NCBI GenBank assembly: GCA_964642545.1
Contig: CAZXQU010000005.1
Location: 1 to 64,000, forward strand
Direction of reading: 5' to 3'
Origin: QYOJ01 sp964642545
GTDB taxonomy: Bacteria; Bacteroidota; Bacteroidia; Bacteroidales; FEN-979
Length of the DNA stretch: 64,000 bases
The translations under genes were made by a program, and so were the position numbers. A model generated the notes under the pieces. That model saw nothing but the letters and a program-made list of their open reading frames with translations, had not been told where the DNA came from and searched no databases. Positions 16,666 through 26,000 of the stretch are shown piece after piece (the first letter of the stretch is position 1; the number at the start of each line of letters is the position of its first letter).

Positions 16666-19600
16666 ATGCCAGGTAAGGACGAAAGAAAACGTGCAGGAAG
16701 AACTCCTGTCAACTCGAACGACGTTGAGAAACTCCTGCTGGATAATCGCGAAAGGCTCAAAGAACTTACAGCGATTAACCATACCACGGCAATACTCAAG
16801 GAAAATAAGTCGATCCCTGATACGCTAACCCGAATTTGCCAGATTCTTCCAAAAGCATGGCAGTACCCAAAATATACTGTCATTCGTATCAGGTTTGATG
16901 AGATGGAGTTTACAAACAACAACTTCCGGGAAACTGCATGGAAGCAAGAGCAGGTATTTGAGACCATCGACAACCTGGTAGGCTCTCTGGAGGTCTTCTA
17001 TGTGAAGGAGTTTCCGAAAGCATATGAAGGTCCTTTTCTGAAAGAGGAGCGCAACCTGATCAATACTCTCACCAGTTTAATTGAGGGTTACCTGAACGCC
17101 ATCAAGGGGAAAGAAGGGAGGTATGTGACCACCGAAAGGCTGAAAGAGTTATCGGCGATAAATCAAACCACCAGTATTCTCAGAACAGGAGCACCGCCCG
17201 ATGAAGCACTGCATCAGATCTGTATGATTATTTCCAGGGCATGGCAGTATCCCGAATTTGCGGTTTGTAAGATCAAACACGGAAATATTGAAGTCCAAAG
17301 CCCCAATTTTCGCGAGACCCAATGGAGGCAACTACAGGTTTTTGAGACGATTGACAACCAGACCGGATCTATTGAGATCTGCTATATAAAAGCATTCCCA
17401 CAAGCGTTTGAAGGCCCTTTTCTGGAAGAAGAACGCGATCTGATCATCAACCTCTCCAACCTGATTGCAGGATATCTCAACTCTATCAAGGGAAAGGCAA
17501 TCCTGAAAAAGAGCACACCCCATGCCGAGGAACCGGATAACGCCGATCGGGGAGGTGTTGATGGACATTATAGCCGGCGACTCCTGCAGTCGTTCCTCAA
17601 CCGAACAAACAACAACCGGGATATCTATCACGACCTGATGCCATTCAAGGTAAGGGAGATTCTGTTGGTTGCCAATCTGTATGATGCCTATAGCATAGAA
17701 AAAGAGGGACGGTTCTCGGAACATGTGTTGGGGCAGTTTTACCAGCTAAGCCTTAGCACGATGCCTCGAATCACCGGAGTCTCCTCCATCGAGGAAGTAA
17801 TGGAACAGCTTCGTTCTAAGCACTACGACCTGGTCATTATCATGATGGGAGTTGACAAGCAGTTTCCTACCGAACTCAGCACTGCCATAAAAAATGAATT
17901 CCAATACATCCCTGTATTCATGCTGTTAAACAGCAATACCGACCTGGCTCAGCTTGAAAAGGAACCAGATCGGCTAAACTGGATCGATCGTGTATTTGTG
18001 TGGAATGGAGATACCCGGATCTTTTTTGCTATGATCAACTACCTGGAAGACAAGATCAATGTAGAGAATGATACAAGACTGGGTATGGTAAGGGTGATCT
18101 TGCTCGTGGAAGACTCACCACAATATTATTCGCTTTATCTCCCGATGCTCTATAACATCGTACTGGAGCAAACCAAACACATCATTGAGGATGTCACAAC
18201 GGATGAGCTTTACCGAATTCTTCGCCTCAAGGCCCGCCCGAAAATCCTGCTGGCTTCTACCTACGAGGAGGCAATGTATATCTTCAATAAATACAAGGAG
18301 TTTATTCTCTGCCTCATCTCAGATGTCAAATTTAAAAAGGATGGTAAGCTCAATGAAAATGCAGGAATCATGCTTGTCAACCAAACCCGGAAAGAGGCCC
18401 GTGAGTTGCCAATAGTACTACAGTCCTCTGATGATTCCAATGCAGCAAAAGCCTATCAATTAAAAGCTTCCTTTATCAATAAAAATTCAGAGACCCTGTT
18501 GGTTGACTTCAGGAGTTTCATTACCCACTATTTGGGGTTTGGGAACTTCATTTACCGCGATAACGAGGGAAAACAGATCGGACTGGCAAAGTCTCTCAAA
18601 GAGTTCGAAGACCGGCTGAAAACAATCCCCGAAGAGTCGCTTTTATACCATGCCCGGAAAGACCACTTCTCCCTGTGGCTGACAGCACGCGGAGAGATCC
18701 AGGCTGCTAAGATACTCAACCCGGCCAAAGTTACCGACTTCAAGGATGCTGCAAGCTTGCGTGAATACCTCATCTCGGTCATCTCCCATTTCAGAAATGA
18801 ACAGAGCCGTGGGAAGGTAATCCCGTTCGAAGAATCATCCATCACCGATGCCACCAACATTGTCAGCTTAACTGAAGGAGCTCTGGGAGGGAAAGGTCGG
18901 GGACTGGCGTTTGTCAATACTCTGATATACAACTATGACTTCTCCCGACATGTCCCGAACATCAATATACTGACTCCAACTACCTCCATCATTGGAACGG
19001 ATGAGTTTGAGTACTTCCTTGACAGGAACCATCTCAGGGAGAGAGCTGTTCAGGAGAGTGACTACCAAATTATCCGTAGTTGGTTTGTGGAGGGGAAACT
19101 CTCGGAAACTCTGATCCGTAAACTGAGATTGCTGATCAGGCATCTGAACAAGCCGCTTGCCATCCGCTCCTCCGGACTATTTGAAGACTCCCTGAACCAA
19201 CCTTTTGCAGGCATTTTTGAAACGTACCTGATCCCCAATGATCATCCAGATTCCAAAGTTAGGCTGGAACAACTGAAGGATGCCATCAAACTCGTTTATG
19301 CATCTGTTTACTCTCCCACAGCCAAAGGGTATATTGAGGCCGTCAACTACCGTATCGAACAGGAGAAGATGGCTATTGTGATCCAGGAGGTGGTTGGGAG
19401 CCAGCACGAGGATGTTTTCTATCCCCATATCAGCGGAGTTGCACAGTCGTATAATTATTATCCTTATGCCCACATGAAGCCTGAAGAGGGATTTGCCGTG
19501 ATCGCGTTGGGCTTGGGACGTTTTGTGGTGGAAGGAGAAAAGGCGTTCAGATTTTCACCACATTATCCCGACCTGGAGATCAATTCGGCTGAAGATCAGC

Positions 19601-20538
19601 TAAAGGGGAGCCAGGTTCACTTCTACGGTGTTGACCTGGCAAAGAGCGATGTGAATCTGCTGGAAGGCGAAGATGCCGGACTCAGAAAAATGTATATCGA
19701 CGATGCAGAACGACATGGAACTCTAAGACACCTCGCCTCCGTCTTCAGTCCCGAGAACAACAGAATCATCCCGGGGTTAAGTCACTCTGGCCCAAGAGTA
19801 ATTAATTTCGCTGACATTCTTAAATACAATTATATCCCCCTGGCCAAAACTATTGATGTAGTGCTTGATGTAGTTCAGGAGGCGATGGGATCACCCGTCG
19901 AAATTGAGTTTGCCGTTGATCTGAACAAAGACAAAGAGAACAAAGCATCATTTTACCTGCTTCAGATTAAACCTCTGATTGGGAATGCAACTGATTTTGT
20001 GATTGACATGAAATCGATATCCAACGAGGAGATCCTGCTTTATTCGGAAAAAGAGATGGGGAACGGACTTGTCAGTGATATCCATGATGTGATATTTGTG
20101 GATCCCGATACCTTTGATAAAACCAAAACCATGGAGATGGCAGATGAGATGGGAAAGATCAATTCTGAGATGTTGCAGGAGAAAAGGAAGTACATCCTGA
20201 TAGGTCCGGGAAGATGGGGGACACGTGACAAATGGATTGGGATTCCAATCTCCTGGCCCCAAATATCCAATGCCAAAGTGATTGTGGAAACCAGTTTGGA
20301 AGGATTTCCCCTTGATGCCTCATCAGGTTCGCATTTCTTCCACAATGTGACTTCGATGAACGTGGGTTATTTCTGTGTTCAGCCCGAGCTCTCAAAGAGT
20401 TTCATCAGGTATGATGTCCTGAAGAGACAATCAAAAATAGTAAAAACAGAGTTTTTCTCCATCGCCCACTTTAAGAAACCACTGACAATTCGGATGGATG
20501 GGAAAAAGCGAATTTCCGTAATTACATTTGAACAATAA
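16666..20538 (+). CDS. Tandem GAF-like sensor, double receiver, PPDK/PEPS-type ATP-grasp fusion protein
   Basis: A 1290-residue multidomain protein. Residues about 25-140 and 155-275 are two copies of one module (each with AWQYP...FRET...QVFETIDN...GPFLEEER), probably a GAF-like sensor. About 325-465 is a degenerate receiver without a phospho-acceptor Asp; about 475-620 is a receiver with ILLVEDSPQ, D553 (LISD), QSS and NK. From about 735 comes a PPDK_N/PEP-synthase ATP-grasp domain (GGKGRGLAF, AIRSSGLFEDS, QPFAGIFETY, LQIKPL). The phosphohistidine and PEP-binding domains of real PEP synthases are missing. A C-terminal module has ILIGPGRWGTRDKW (near 1176). It is 12 bp upstream of a NuoE-like gene and has a 993-residue paralogue at 27604. 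Function unknown; a two-component-controlled nucleotide-dependent regulator is inference. Confidence 0.8.
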   Translation: MPGKDERKRAGRTPVNSNDVEKLLLDNRERLKELTAINHTTAILKENKSIPDTLTRICQILPKAWQYPKYTVIRIRFDEMEFTNNNFRETAWKQEQVFETIDNLVGSLEVFYVKEFPKAYEGPFLKEERNLINTLTSLIEGYLNAIKGKEGRYVTTERLKELSAINQTTSILRTGAPPDEALHQICMIISRAWQYPEFAVCKIKHGNIEVQSPNFRETQWRQLQVFETIDNQTGSIEICYIKAFPQAFEGPFLEEERDLIINLSNLIAGYLNSIKGKAILKKSTPHAEEPDNADRGGVDGHYSRRLLQSFLNRTNNNRDIYHDLMPFKVREILLVANLYDAYSIEKEGRFSEHVLGQFYQLSLSTMPRITGVSSIEEVMEQLRSKHYDLVIIMMGVDKQFPTELSTAIKNEFQYIPVFMLLNSNTDLAQLEKEPDRLNWIDRVFVWNGDTRIFFAMINYLEDKINVENDTRLGMVRVILLVEDSPQYYSLYLPMLYNIVLEQTKHIIEDVTTDELYRILRLKARPKILLASTYEEAMYIFNKYKEFILCLISDVKFKKDGKLNENAGIMLVNQTRKEARELPIVLQSSDDSNAAKAYQLKASFINKNSETLLVDFRSFITHYLGFGNFIYRDNEGKQIGLAKSLKEFEDRLKTIPEESLLYHARKDHFSLWLTARGEIQAAKILNPAKVTDFKDAASLREYLISVISHFRNEQSRGKVIPFEESSITDATNIVSLTEGALGGKGRGLAFVNTLIYNYDFSRHVPNINILTPTTSIIGTDEFEYFLDRNHLRERAVQESDYQIIRSWFVEGKLSETLIRKLRLLIRHLNKPLAIRSSGLFEDSLNQPFAGIFETYLIPNDHPDSKVRLEQLKDAIKLVYASVYSPTAKGYIEAVNYRIEQEKMAIVIQEVVGSQHEDVFYPHISGVAQSYNYYPYAHMKPEEGFAVIALGLGRFVVEGEKAFRFSPHYPDLEINSAEDQLKGSQVHFYGVDLAKSDVNLLEGEDAGLRKMYIDDAERHGTLRHLASVFSPENNRIIPGLSHSGPRVINFADILKYNYIPLAKTIDVVLDVVQEAMGSPVEIEFAVDLNKDKENKASFYLLQIKPLIGNATDFVIDMKSISNEEILLYSEKEMGNGLVSDIHDVIFVDPDTFDKTKTMEMADEMGKINSEMLQEKRKYILIGPGRWGTRDKWIGIPISWPQISNAKVIVETSLEGFPLDASSGSHFFHNVTSMNVGYFCVQPELSKSFIRYDVLKRQSKIVKTEFFSIAHFKKPLTIRMDGKKRISVITFEQ

Positions 20539-20550
20539 AAACAGATTTTT

Positions 20551-21069
20551 ATGCGAGTTGCAAGAATTTACAGAAAAGAGGTCGTCACTGATGCGGATGA
20601 GATCGATCTCACCTTACTCGATCCTCTGATCAATAAATACAAAGGCAAAAAGGGGAATGTCATCCCCCTTCTTCAGGGAGCCCAAGAGTTATATGGATTT
20701 ATCCCCCGTGCAGTGTTTGATTGGATCTCGGCAGGAACCGGGCTTCCCCTTAGCGATATGTTCGGTGTTGCGACTTTCTATGCCCAGTTTCGCCTGAAGC
20801 CGGTGGGAAAGCACATCGTGAAGGTATGCCATGGTACTGCCTGTCATGTGCAGAATGCCAAAGAAATTACTGAAGCGATTGAGGAAGCCCTCAAGGTCAA
20901 GGATGGGGAGACCACCGAAGACCGCCTCTTCACCCTCGAATCGGTAGCCTGCCTCGGTTGTTGCTCCCTCGCCCCGGTGATGATGATCGGCGACCAGACT
21001 TATGGCAAACTGACCGGAAATGAAGCGATCAAAGTGATCAAGAACATCAGACTGGCAGAGAAAAACTAG
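20551..21069 (+). CDS. NuoE-like [2Fe-2S] subunit of an NAD(P)H-dependent complex
   Basis: A 172-residue thioredoxin-fold ferredoxin of the NuoE/HndA/HydC type. The four ligand cysteines are C93 and C98 (VCHGTACH) and C134 and C138 (CLGCC). An N-terminal helical region (NVIPLLQGAQELYGFIP) is typical. The subunit shuttles electrons to the flavin subunit encoded next. It follows the receiver/ATP-grasp gene after 12 bp, indicating one operon. A short-repeat region of 114 bp separates it from the NuoF-like gene. Confidence 0.9.
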   Translation: MRVARIYRKEVVTDADEIDLTLLDPLINKYKGKKGNVIPLLQGAQELYGFIPRAVFDWISAGTGLPLSDMFGVATFYAQFRLKPVGKHIVKVCHGTACHVQNAKEITEAIEEALKVKDGETTEDRLFTLESVACLGCCSLAPVMMIGDQTYGKLTGNEAIKVIKNIRLAEKN

Positions 21070-21079
21070 TTGCTAGTCC

Positions 21080-21124
21080 ACAGTTTGCAGTCTGCAGTTT
21101 TTGTAATTCCTGCCAACTGCCAAC
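21080..21124. repeat. Short tandem/dispersed repeat with CAGTTTGCAG and CCAACTG units
   Basis: Units CAGTTTG/CAGTCTG/CAGTTTT are followed by CTGCCAACTGCCAAC. The same words appear in the heparinase coding region (33564-33596) and at the start of pbpC (62285-62318), in either orientation, so this is one family of 7-bp unit repeats at three loci. Confidence 0.65.
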
Positions 21125-21140
21125 GAAGGACTTGTTAAAT

Positions 21141-21179
21141 AAAGAAACCAATATTAAAGAAACCAATATTAAAGAAACC
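21141..21179. repeat. 15-bp tandem repeat, 2.6 copies, before the NuoF-like start
   Basis: AAAGAAACCAATATT is repeated at 21141-21155 and 21156-21170, with nine more bases of a third unit. The array ends 4 bp before the ATG at 21184, so it forms the ribosome-binding leader of the NuoF-like gene, and copy-number change would alter the leader length. Confidence 0.85.
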
Positions 21180-21183
21180 TCGT

Positions 21184-22959
21184 ATGAGTACTACCGTAAC
21201 TGTCGGACTTGGAAGCTGCGGAATTGCTGCCGGCGCTAATAAAACCTATGAAAAGATCAAGGCCCTGAAGGAGAGCGAAAACCTCGACTTTGATCTCAAG
21301 AAAACTAGTTGCATCGGGATGTGCTACCGCGAACCTCTGGTAGAGATTGTTGACGATACCGGAACCTATATTTATGGAGATGTAAATGCCGAGCGTGCAA
21401 TCGAAGTCATTGAGAAACATGTCACCCAGCACGACCCGATTCGGGATTATATCGTATACACCGACCTTTTTGATGCACCCGAGAATAGCTTCATGAACTC
21501 ACAGGTAAAGATCGTGTTGCGAAACTGTGGCTATATGGACCCTGAGTCGATTGATGAATACGAAGCCCGCGACGGATACAAGGCAATCAAAAAGATCACA
21601 GTGGAGAAGATTCCTGCCGATCAGGTCATCGAAACGATACTCAAATCGGGTCTTCGTGGCCGCGGTGGTGGTGGATTCCCTACTGGGCTGAAGTGGAAGT
21701 TTGCCAGAGCGAATAAATCCGATGAGAAATATGTGATTTGTAATGCCGACGAGGGCGACCCCGGAGCCTTTATGGATCGCAGCATCCTTGAAGGCGACCC
21801 GCACTCGGTTTTGGAAGGGATGATCATCGCAGCTTATAGCATTGGAGCCACAGGCGGGGTCATCTACTGCCGAGCCGAATACCCACTGGCAATCAAACGC
21901 CTCAATATCGCACTGGCTCAGGCCCGTAAACGGGGATACCTCGGGAAAGAGATTCTCGGCATCAAGGATTTCAATTTCGATATTTATATCAAGGAGGGAG
22001 CCGGAGCATTTGTTTGCGGAGAAGAGACTGCCCTTATCGCCTCCGTTGAAGGAGAACGAGGGATGCCTCGTAAGCGGCCGCCATTTCCTGCCGAATCGGG
22101 ATTGTGGCGTAAACCTACCAACATCAATAACGTAGAGACCTTAAACAACATCCCCTGGATTGTTTTGAACGGAGCTGAAGCCTTTGCCAAATACGGGACA
22201 GAGAAGAGTAAGGGAACAAAAGTATTCGCCCTCGCCGGGAAGGTCAGGAATTCGGGATTGGTAGAGGTGCCAATGGGTATCACCATCAACGAAGTGATCA
22301 TGAAACTCGGTGGTGGGATCAAGAACGACAAAAAGTTCAAGGCGGTTCAGTTGGGCGGTCCTTCGGGAGGCTGTATCCCACAGTATCTTTCAGAGACTAT
22401 AGTGGATTACGACTCGGTAAATGCTACCGGGGCGATCATGGGATCAGGCGGGATGGTTGTGATGGACGAAAGTACCTGCATGGTCGATGTGGCTAAATTT
22501 TTCCTCGATTTCACCTGTAAAGAGTCTTGTGGAAAGTGTACTTTCTGCCGGGTTGGAACGGTAAGGATGCTGGAAATCCTCGAACGCATCACCAACGGCG
22601 AAGGGCGCGAAGGGGATATAGAAAAGCTTGAGGAACTGGCATATGAGATCAAGGATAACTCTCTGTGCGGGCTCGGTCAAACAGCGCCTAATCCTGTACT
22701 CACTACCATCAAGTACTTCAGAGATGAATATGAAGCGCACATTGTCCATAAAAAATGCCCCGCGAAAGTGTGCCGTCCATTGCTGACTTACACCGTTGAT
22801 CAGGAGAAATGTACCGGTTGCATGGTTTGTTTGAAAAACTGTCCGGCCAACGCCATTACAGGAGAGCGCAAGCAACCACACCTCATCAACCAGGATCTCT
22901 GCACTCAGTGCGGCGTGTGTTATACAAAATGTAAGTTCGACTCGATTATCCTGACATAA
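21184..22959 (+). CDS. NuoF-like flavoprotein subunit with N-terminal and C-terminal Fe-S domains
   Basis: A 591-residue protein of the HndC/HydB/StnB type. Residues about 1-90 are a thioredoxin-like [2Fe-2S] domain (GSCG...CIGMC). The NuoF core follows with GLRGRGGGGFPTGLKW and NADEGDPGAF (NADH and FMN binding), then ESCGKCTFCRVGT ([4Fe-4S] N3-type). The last 60 residues hold two [4Fe-4S] ferredoxin motifs (CTGCMVCLKNC and CTQCGVCYTKC). Such subunits oxidise or reduce NAD(H) and are the flavin site in HydABC- and Stn-type bifurcating enzymes (family knowledge). Its stop codon abuts the 61-bp dispersed repeat. Confidence 0.9.
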   Translation: MSTTVTVGLGSCGIAAGANKTYEKIKALKESENLDFDLKKTSCIGMCYREPLVEIVDDTGTYIYGDVNAERAIEVIEKHVTQHDPIRDYIVYTDLFDAPENSFMNSQVKIVLRNCGYMDPESIDEYEARDGYKAIKKITVEKIPADQVIETILKSGLRGRGGGGFPTGLKWKFARANKSDEKYVICNADEGDPGAFMDRSILEGDPHSVLEGMIIAAYSIGATGGVIYCRAEYPLAIKRLNIALAQARKRGYLGKEILGIKDFNFDIYIKEGAGAFVCGEETALIASVEGERGMPRKRPPFPAESGLWRKPTNINNVETLNNIPWIVLNGAEAFAKYGTEKSKGTKVFALAGKVRNSGLVEVPMGITINEVIMKLGGGIKNDKKFKAVQLGGPSGGCIPQYLSETIVDYDSVNATGAIMGSGGMVVMDESTCMVDVAKFFLDFTCKESCGKCTFCRVGTVRMLEILERITNGEGREGDIEKLEELAYEIKDNSLCGLGQTAPNPVLTTIKYFRDEYEAHIVHKKCPAKVCRPLLTYTVDQEKCTGCMVCLKNCPANAITGERKQPHLINQDLCTQCGVCYTKCKFDSIILT

Positions 22960-23018
22960 CCCCTCCCCAACCCTCCCCTAAAGGGGAGGGAGTAAGTCCC
23001 CTTTAGGGGATTTAGGGG
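22958..23018 (+). repeat. 61-bp double-hairpin dispersed repeat, copy 1
   Basis: Matches 44119-44179 at 59 of 61 positions by eye. It contains two GC-rich hairpins: CCCTCCCCT...AGGGGAGGG, and TCCCC-TTTA-GGGGA. It starts on the stop codon of the NuoF-like gene and precedes the NuoG-like gene by 37 bp. It has the look of a REP-type element, and here it could modulate transcript stability between two subunit genes. Confidence 0.9.
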
Positions 23019-23055
23019 CAAAAAGAAACCACAAAACATCAAAAAAATCATTGTA

Positions 23056-26000
23056 ATGTCTGAACAATCACTAAACATCATATTGGACGGAAAAATCGTT
23101 AAGGGAACCCCCGGCGAGACCATTCTGCAACTTGCCACACGAAATGGGATCGAGATCCCTACACTTTGCAATGATAACCGCCTCGAACCCTATTCCTCGT
23201 GTTTCGTCTGCGTTGTTGCTGTAGAGGGCATGAGGGGTCATCAGCCTTCCTGTTCCACACGGATTACGGAAGGGATGAAGATCACCACCTTCAACGAATC
23301 AATCCGAAAATCCCGTAAGATGGCGCTGGAGCTGATGCTGAGCAACCATTATGCCGACTGTATCGGGCCATGCAAGCAGACATGTCCGGCCGGTGTCGAT
23401 GTACAGGGGTACATCTCACTGATCGAGAAAGGCAACTACTCAGATGCCATTGCCCTTATCAAGGAGACTAATCCCTTACCCGCCATTTGTGGCCGTGTTT
23501 GTGTACGCCCGTGTGAAAAAGAGTGCCGCAGAAACCTGCTGGATGAAGGATCGCCCGTTGGTATTGATTACCTGAAACGATTTGCAGCCGACTGGGATTT
23601 GGCATCCCCGGATAAATTTGTTCCCGACATCAAGCCCTCTACCGGGAAAAAGGTGGCTGTGATTGGTGCCGGGCCGGGAGGATTGTCCGTTGGCTATTTC
23701 ATGCAAATACAAGGGCATCAGGTGGATATCTTTGAAGCGGCTCCCCATCCGGGCGGATGGCTTCGTTACGGAATTCCCGAATACAGACTGCCTAACGACA
23801 TCCTGGATCAGGAGGTGAAAAATATTACCGATCTCGGTGTTCAGATCTTCTATAACAAGAAGCTGGGTGAAAATCTGAGTTACAAGGAGATTGCTGAAAA
23901 ATACGATGCCACAGTTCTTACTATCGGTTCGCAGATCGGAACCGGGGTTGGATGCGAGGGTGATGATGCCGGGAATGTTTTTTCGGGGATCGACTTCCTG
24001 AAGAACATGGAGGTAACCGAACAACATTATGACTTCAGCGGAAAGACTATAGCCGTGGTTGGTGGCGGAAATACAGCTATGGACTGCTGCCGTACCTCCA
24101 TCAGGTGTCATGCCGATAAAGTTTATGTGATCTACCGTCGAACGGAAAAGGAGATGCCTGCCAACCCGATTGAGATCCATGAATCGAAATTGGAAGGAGT
24201 AGAGTACCTGTTCCTGACCCTTCCACAGAAGATCAACAAAAATGCAAAGGGAGAGGTCGAGACAGTTACTTGTATCCGGATGGAATTGGGTGAACCCGAT
24301 GCTTCTGGCCGTCGTCGGCCGGTTCCCATAGAGGGTTCCGAATTTGATATCAAGGTGGACTACATCCTGGCTGCCATAGGGCAGAAGACCGATGTAAACT
24401 GCATCGACGACATCAATACTACTACTTCAACCGGAGAACTGAAGATCAATAAATGGGGCGATATCGATGCCGACCGGAATACACTTCAAACAGGCATTCC
24501 ATCGGTGTTTGCCGCTGGTGACGGGGTTACCGGACCGGCAACCATCATTGAAGCGATAGCCCAGGCACGCGTAGCGGCACACAGTGCGAACCAATACCTC
24601 ATGGGAGAGGAGATTACACCGGGTAACAAGCCATTTACAAGCAAGCGCGAGAATTTTAAAAAGCAGGTCAAGGAGGATTTTCTTGGGGCCTTTGACAGCC
24701 AGATAAGGGAAGAGATGCCGGTACTGGATGCTGATCAGCGGATGAATTTCGATGAAGTGGAACTCGGTTACGCCGGGGAAGAGGTTGCACTGCATGAAAC
24801 CCAGCGTTGCCTAGAATGTGGTTGTAATGCCTTTTTCGATTGTGACCTCCAGCAATATTCTACAGATTACAATGCTGATCAAAAGGGATTTGCCGGGGCA
24901 TATAAGGAGTACCAAGTTGACTTCCGTCATCCCTATATCGAAATCGACAATAACAAATGTATCCTTTGCTCACGCTGTGTCCGCATTTGCCGTGAAGTGG
25001 TTGGCGCCAATGCCCTGGGTCTCGTTAACCGGGGATTTGAAACCTACGTCTCACCAAGTATGGGAGATTCTCTCCAGGATACCTACTGCGAATCATGCGG
25101 GATGTGTATCTCGACATGTCCAACCGGAGCCATTAGTGAAAATGTGCTCTTCAAACCAGGGCCGGTACGCACCACCGCTGCCGAAACCATTTGCAACTAC
25201 TGTTCGATTGGTTGTTCATTAAACCTGAATCACCTGAACGGTTTCGTGATGAATGTGACAGGAACCACCGGATTGGTTAATGAAAAAGGAAATATCTGCC
25301 GGTTCCCCCGGTTTGGATACTCCTATCTGAACGATAGAAACCGCATCATCTCTCCTATGAAACGGGTCAATAGAAAATTTGAAAAGATCACCTTTGAGGA
25401 GGCGTTCAGGATCATGTTTGAGAAAATCAGATCGGTAGATCCGGATGATAATGTTTTTTTTGCGGGAGCACGGCTAACCAATGAAGAACTTTACCTGGTC
25501 CAAAAGCTGGCCCGCGCTGGTGCCAAGACCGGAAATATCGGAAGTTTCCATTACCTTAGTAGATGGCAGGCTTACCGAATGGATGAATCGATGAACACCT
25601 CATTTGGTGAGATTGATCAGGCCTCCAAAATTTTCTTGGTTGGTTCAGAAATAAACAGAGATAATGCTGTTGCAGGATTCATGGTCAGCAATGCCCGTGC
25701 AATGAAACATATTCCTGTAGTACTTGTTACAACCCGGGAAGAGAATGCCATGGCCCATAAAGTAGACAAGATTATCGAGGTAAAATCATACTACTACTTC
25801 ACTAAAGCCGTAAATCATTTTCTCTTGACAAACAAGATGGAAAATACACTGTTCCTGCGTGATAGGGTGGATGGCTTGAGTGAATACAAAGAGCAGATGG
25901 CAACCGAGGATTATCCTGCACTGTTAGCTAATGCCGGAATAACGGCTGAGGTGGTAAAAAACTTTGCTGAAGAGTACAACAATGAGTTGAACGGGATTAT

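Noticed and set aside
22958..23018. Riboswitch or attenuator in front of the NuoG-like gene
   Set aside because: The identical sequence at an unrelated locus (44119) and its start on a stop codon point to a dispersed element instead of a ligand-binding leader.
23476..24180. A 234-codon open frame antisense to the NuoG-like gene
   Set aside because: It lies wholly opposite a gene with clear Fe-S and flavin motifs, has no recognisable domain, and is expected from the codon bias of the sense strand.
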